Assembly (NCBI GenBank): GCA_964036665.1 | Contig: OZ038526.1 | Span: 9,300,001-9,364,000 of the forward strand | Source: Gordius sp. MW1 | Taxonomy: Eukaryota > Nematomorpha > Gordioida > Gordea > Gordiidae | DNA: 64,000 nt | Reading direction: 5' to 3' | Shown: piece by piece, positions 58,313 through 64,000 of the stretch | Position numbering within the stretch: the stretch's first letter is position 1 | Layout: the number at the start of each line of letters is the position of its first letter | The notes under the pieces: model-generated | What the model was told of the DNA's origin: nothing | The model's input: the letters and a program-made list of their open reading frames with translations, nothing else | Databases searched by the model: none | Program-made: the position numbers and the translations under genes

Positions 58313-60303
58313 TAATTGCTATGCAATTTATGGGCTCGTTTTTGGTTGTCCGTCCGTCCGTCCGTCCGTCCGTCCGTCCGTCCGTCCGTCCGTCCGTCCG
58401 TTGTCCGTCCGTCCGTTACTCTCCCTATCTATTTGCATTGGGTATATTAGGTTATCGATTTTTTAAATTAATGCATGAGAAAGAGGTGCCCCACCCCTTA
58501 TCTCTATCTCCCTCGATGTGTTATTTTTTAAATTAATGCATAAGAGGTGCCCCACCCCTCATCTCTATCTCCCTCGCTTTCGGGCGGGGTCGGGTTTTAA
58601 TTGCTACGTTAAATTAATGCATAAGTATATCTATTCGTTTTTGAATTGGGTAACATTGATATTAATTGCTATAATTACCCTATGCCCTCCACTACAAGAG
58701 TTTGGGTTAGAATCTCGAAGTTTTTTTAGACTCTTATGATTGTTCTTGTTACTACCATTGATAATAAGACTTTTTGGCCGTCTGCTGGCTGCTGACCAAT
58801 GAAAAAATGACCATTGGCCAAAATGTGAATCCAAGTTTCTTTTTTCTTTTTTTTGACTATTATGATTGTTCCTGTTACTACCATTGCTAATACGACTTTT
58901 CGGCCGTCCACTGGCTGCTGACCACTGAAAAAAATGACCATTGGCCAAAATGTAAATCCGAGTTTTTTTTTTAGTTTTTTTTGACTATTATGATTGTTCC
59001 TGTTACTATCATTGATAATAAGACTTTTTGGCCGTCCGCTGGCTGCTGACCAATGAAAAAAATGACCATTGGCCAAAATGTGAATCCGAGTTTATTTTTT
59101 CGTTTTTTTTGATTATTATGATTGTTCCTGTTACTACCATTGCTATTATGACTTTTTGGCCGTCCGCTGGCTGCTGACCGATGGAAAAAATGATCATTGG
59201 CCAAAATGTGATTCCAAGTTTTTTTTTCGTTTTAGTTTTGACTATTACGATTGTTCTTGTTACTATCATTGATAATAAGACTTTTTGGCCGTCCGCTGGC
59301 TGCTGACCAATGAAAAAAATGACCATTGGCCAAAATGTGAATCCGAGTTTATTTTTTCGTTTTTTTTGACTATTATGATTATTCCTGTTACTACCATTGC
59401 TATTATGACTTTTTGGCCGTCCGCTGGCTGCTGACCGATGGAAAAAATGACCATTGGCCAAAATGTGATTCCAAGTTTTTTTTTCGTTTTAGTTTTGACT
59501 ATTATGATTGTTCCTGTTCCTACCATTGCTATTATGACTTTTTGGCCGTCCGCTGGCTGCTGACCAATGGAATAAAATGACCATTGGCCAAAATGTAATT
59601 CGAAAATTTTTTTTTCGTTTTTTCACTATTATGAATTTATATCCACTTTTACCGTGTCCTGGCTGCTGACCAATGGAATAAAATGACCATTGGCCAAAAT
59701 GTGATTCGAAAATTTTTTTTTCGTTTTTTTTACTCTTATAAATTTATATCCATTTTTACCATGTGCTGGCTGCTGACCGATGGAAAAGAATGGCCATTGG
59801 CCAAAGTGAGCATCAAATTTTTTTTTCCGTTTTTTTGGCTATCATTGACTTATAGAGTATCTGTTAATACTGACCAATGGAGAAAAAATGACCATTCGCC
59901 AAATTTTTGATTTTGTTCAAATTCAACAAAAATTTCTCCCAACAATTCTGCAAATTCTTAACATTGTGATGTTTTATAATATAATGTTTGTTAGACCCAT
60001 AATCACTAAGGGCCGTAAAAACTAATGTAATACGCAACTAAATGCAAACACTAAATCTAACCCTAACCCTTGCCTATATTACATTTTGCCTATATTACAT
60101 TTTGCCTATAAATGAAAAATTTGTATAAATAATTAATTAATCATTAGGCATTTAATACCCCCCTATAGGCATTCTCGACCCTTCCCACCTTTCTCGCCCA
60201 TAAATTGCATAGCAAATATGATACATTTATACGAAGTAAAGATGAGTCGTTTTCCCGGATTCCCTTCTCCCCTCCCCCGTCCCACGAGGGCCGAAGGCGC
60301 GAG
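58313..60303. mobile_element. Composite element, tandem copy 4
   Basis: It starts TTAATTGCTATGCAATTTATGG with an expanded (GTCC)n run (58348-58410) of about fifteen units. From 59009 on it is nearly identical to copy 1 at an offset of 5321 bases, but before the array the offset is 5452, so it carries one ~131 bp unit fewer. Confidence 0.75.
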
Positions 60304-62332
60304 TTTTTTTTTATCGATTTTTTAAATTAATGCATAAGAGGTGCCCCACCCCTCATCTCTATCTCGCTCACTTTCGGGCGGGGTCGGGTTTTAATTGCTA
60401 CGTTAAATTAATGCATATGTATATCTATTCGTTTTTGAATTGGGTAACATTGATATTAATTGCTATAATTACCCTATGCCCTCCACTACAAGGGCCTACT
60501 CTACTGATATGGGTCCCTGTGCCCCTACAAAAGCCTATGCCTCTATTAATGTGGGTTTGAACCCCGGCGAACGTTCTGAATTGCTGGTTCGATTCCCGGA
60601 GAGGACAAAAATTTTTTTTATTTTTTAAATTAAATTAATATATTTTTCCTGTTACTACCATTGATAATATGACTTTTTGTTTTGGCCGTCCGCTTGTTCT
60701 ATTATTGTTTCATTTTATTATATAATAAACATAAATAAAAGTTGTTTACTTTTAATTGCTAAGAAATTTAACTAGTTTTTGGGTTAGAATCCCGGAGTTT
60801 TTTTGACTCTTATGATTCCGTCCGCTGGCTGCTGACCAATGAAAAAAATGACCATTGGCCAAAATGTGAATCCGAGTTTATTTTTTCGTTTTTTTTGACT
60901 ATTATGATTGTTCCTGTTACTACCATTGCTATTATGACTTTTTGGCCGTCCGCTGGCTCCTGACCGATGGAAAAAATGACCATTGGCCAAAATGTGAATC
61001 GAAATTATTTTTTTCGTTTTTTTTGACTATTATGATTGTTCCTGTTAATACCATTGCTATTATGACATTTTGGCCGTCCGCTATCTCCTGACCGATAAAA
61101 AAATGACCATTGGCCAAAATGTGAATCGAAATTATTTTTTTCGTATTTTTTGACTATTATGATTGTTCCTGTTACTACCATTGCTATTATGACTTTTTGG
61201 CCGTGCTGACCAATGGAATAAAATGACCATTGGCCAAAATGTGAATCGAAATTATTTTTTTCGTTTTTTTTACTATTATAATTGTTCCTTTTCCTACCAT
61301 TGCTATTACGACTTTTTGGCCGTCCGCTGGCTGCTGACCAATGGAATAAAATGACCATTGGCCAAAATGTGATTCGAAAATTTTTTTTTCGTTTTTTTTG
61401 ACTACTATGAATTTATATCCGCTTTTACCGTGTCCTGGCTGCTGACCAATGGAAAAAAATGACCATTGGTCAAAATGTGAATCGAAATTATTTTTTTCGT
61501 TTTTTTTTGACTATTATGATTGTTCCTGTTCCTACGATGCTATTATGACTTTTTGGCCGTCCGCTGGCTGCTGACCAATGGAATAAAATGACCTTGGCCA
61601 AAATGTGATTCGAAAACTTTTTTTTCGTTTTTTTTGACTATTATGAATTTATATACACTTTTACCGTGTCCTGGCTGCTGACCAATGGAAAAAAATGATT
61701 GGCCAAAATGTTTCGAAAATTTTTTTTTCGTTTTTTTTACTCTTATGAATTTATATCCACTTTTACCCTATGCTGGCTGCTGACCAATGGAAAAAAATGA
61801 CCATTGGCCAAAGTGAGCATCAAAATTTTTTTCCCGTTGTTTTGGCTATCATTGACTTATAGAGTATCTGTTGGTACTGACCTATGGAGAAAAAATCACC
61901 ATTGGCCAAATTTTTGATTTTTTTAATTAAAAATTGTTTAAATTCAACAAAAAATTTCTCCCAACAATTCTGCAAATTCTTAACATTGTGATGTTTTATA
62001 ATATAATGTTTGTTAGACCCATAATCACTAAAGGCCATAAAAACTAATGTAATACGCAACTAGATGCAAACACTAAATCTAACCCTAACCCTTGCCTATA
62101 TTACATTTTGCCTATATTACATTTTGCCTATTAATGGAAAATTTGTATAAATAATTAATTAATCATTAGGCATTTAATACCCCCCTATAGGCATTCTCGC
62201 CCCTTCCCACCTTTCTCCATAAATTGCATAGCAAATATGATACATTTATACGAAGTACAGATGAGTCGTCCCCCCTTCCCTTCCCCTCTTCCCTTCCCTT
62301 CTCCCCCTTCCCACGAGGGCCGAAGGCCCGAG
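60304..62332. mobile_element. Composite element, tandem copy 5
   Basis: Its opening matches copy 2 (offset 5322) and its first array units match copy 3 (offset 3600). About eight ~130 bp units follow, several with small deletions (61204, 61590, 61695). The hairpin CGAGGGCCGAAGGCCCGAG is at 62314-62332. Confidence 0.7.
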
Positions 62333-62472
62333 TTTTTTCTACTACTTATTCTTCTTTTAAATCTGCAAGTGTATAAGTGTAAACTTATTTAATAATTTTA
62401 AAATAAGTGGCATAATTTATCATACTTAATAGTCCTATCCATATTTTAATTGTGCCCTCAATTAAGCATATT

Positions 62473-63623
62473 TATTGCTATGCAATTTATGGGCTCGTTT
62501 TTTGGTTGTCCGTCCGTTGTCCGTCCGTCCGTTGTCTGTCCGTCCGTTGTCCGTCCGTCCGTTGTCCGTCCGTCCGTTACCCTTCACTGTTTTTATATAT
62601 TTAATTAAATTAATATTTTGTTCTTGTTAATACCATTGATAATATGACTTTTTGACCATCCGCAGGCTACTGACCATTGAAAAAATGACCATTGGCCAAA
62701 TAAATCGAAATTTTTTTTTCGTTTTTGAATAGGTTAACATTGATAATTACCCTATGCCCTCCACTACAAGGGCCTATGCCTCTACTAATATGGGTCCCTG
62801 TGCCCCTATTAATTGCTATGCAATTTATGGGCTCGTTTTTTGGTTGTCCGTCCGTTGTCCGTCGTCCGTTGTCCGTCCGTTGTGGGTTCGAATCCCGGAG
62901 AGGCCAAATTTTTTTAAATTTTTTTTTGTTTAAATTAATATATTGTTCTTGTTAATACCATTGATAATAAGACTTTTCGGCCGTCCGTTTGCTGACCAAT
63001 GGAATGAAATGACCATTGGCCAAAATGTGAATCAAAAAATTTTTTTTTCGTTTTTTTTTGACTATTATGATTATTCTTGTTAATACCATTGATAATATGG
63101 CTTTTTGGCAGTCCGTTGGCTGCTGACCAATGGAAAAAAATGACCATTAGCCAAAATGTGAATAAAAATTTTTTTTCGTTTTTTTGACTCTTATGAATTT
63201 ATATCCACTTTTACCGTGTCCTGGCTGCTGACCAATAAAAAAATGACCATTGGCCAAAATGTGATTCGAAAATTTTTTTTTCGTTTTTTTTTGACTCTTA
63301 AGAATTTATATCCACTTTTACCGTATCCTGGCTGCTGACCAATGAAAAAAAGACCATTGGCTAAACTGTGAAACGAAGTTTTTTTTTCGTTTTTTTGACT
63401 CTTTTTGTATAAGTAATTAACTAATCATTTTGCATTTAATACCCCCCTATAGGCATTCTCGCCCCTATGCTACTTTTATACAGAGTATAGAAGAGTTCGC
63501 CCTTCCCTTCCCCTCTTCCCTTCCCCTCTTCCCTTCCCCCCTTCCCTTCTCCCCTTCCCTTCCCCCCTTCCCTTCCCTCCTTTTCTTCCCCCCTCCCTCT
63601 TCCCACGAGGGCGAAGGCCCGAG
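62473..63623. mobile_element. Composite element, tandem copy 6
   Basis: It starts ATTGCTATGCAATTTATGGGCTCG with long GTCCGTCCGTT repeats, and the same head occurs again internally at 62812-62880, next to a B-box segment. Four ~130 bp units (62950-63400), CT-rich runs and CGAGGGCGAAGGCCCGAG (one base lost in the loop) follow. The spacer with CTAACCC is missing. Confidence 0.65.
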
Positions 63624-64000
63624 TTATACATACACTTTACTTTATATCTTTTTCTTTTTGGTCGAGTGTTGTAGAACTTTATTCGATTCAGCCTGTGACG
63701 ATGAAGAGTGTTATTAAAGTCGCGAAAATGTTGCTTAATTAGAAGCAATATGATTAATCAAATAATTGAAACGCTTAATTAAGGGCCGCAGATATGTATA
63801 GTTTTTTGTCAATTTAATTATTGTAAATACCATGGATGAATAAATTCACTGGTCAACAAATAATGGACTTGTGAAATCAACCGGCAAACTGTTTGCAGAT
63901 TCTGGTAGAGTTTTCCACGATGAACACAAATATGTCTTTAATTTTTCCCTATACGTCAAGTTTTTTAGATATTCGCTGTCAAAGTTGCCAAAAACGCGAT
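63624..64000. other. Cluster edge and unique DNA
   Basis: The first bases, TATACATACACTTTACTTTATAT, match the end of the TATG family (compare 38301). The rest is AT-rich and I recognise nothing in it. Confidence 0.4.

Noticed and set aside
52617..62100. Telomere repeats from recurring CTAACCCTAACCC words
   Set aside because: Each occurrence has only two units at a fixed place inside the composite element, so it is part of the repeat. The run at 1316 is also only two and a half units.
50462..63147. Many frames with MANGHFFHRSAASGRPKS-like translations
   Set aside because: They follow the ~130 bp repeat, occur in several frames and both strands, and change frame between units. No protein constraint is visible.
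50580..63400. CRISPR array suggested by regular repeats
   Set aside because: The units are contiguous with no unique spacers of constant length, and the window is eukaryotic.

Overview
This is a eukaryotic, animal window: AT-rich, mostly non-coding, and built largely of transposable elements stacked inside one another. I found one clear spliced animal gene, a calcium homeostasis modulator (CALHM) family channel with five exons on the minus strand (925..6802), and one long unspliced open frame of unknown function (41730..42869, 379 aa, three probable membrane segments). CALHM and GT-AG introns place the source in Metazoa. The mobile elements (hAT, Ty3/gypsy, Helitron, non-LTR reverse transcriptase) suggest an invertebrate, but I cannot name the species.

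Layout. 1-6.8 kb: CALHM gene, with a 2.6 kb hAT element in its third intron. 6.8-11 kb: intergenic DNA, a dead reverse transcriptase split by a 668 bp hAT element, and a further hAT end. 12-18.6 kb: a broken Ty3/gypsy element containing two insertions, a 1.4 kb block between 259 bp direct repeats and a 1.6 kb hAT element. 18.6-21.2 kb: two more hAT elements, the second a fold-back with long arms around a G/C-homopolymer minisatellite. 21.5-24.4 kb: a second, rearranged gypsy copy with direct and inverted LTR pieces. 24.5-26.7 kb: a decayed Helitron Rep frame split by a 1.68 kb element with a 9 bp target duplication. 26.8-33.9 kb: nested elements with palindromic subterminal arrays and a 1.08 kb uninterrupted tetranucleotide microsatellite. 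34.1-40.1 kb: a 6 kb hAT element containing several later insertions, some nested three deep. 40.1-45.3 kb: mostly unique DNA with the 379-codon frame. 45.4-63.6 kb: many copies of one Helitron-like composite element (terminal hairpin, subterminal inverted motif, tRNA-like segment, internal ~130 bp repeat), including a 2.1 kb inverted pair and six head-to-tail copies.

Most hAT boundaries rest on direct evidence: terminal inverted repeats beginning YAG and 8 bp target duplications that are exact in five elements. Nesting gives a relative time order. Many short open frames in the 50-63 kb cluster and in the microsatellite are repeat translations, not genes. All coding calls were made by reading the sequence; no alignment or database search was run.
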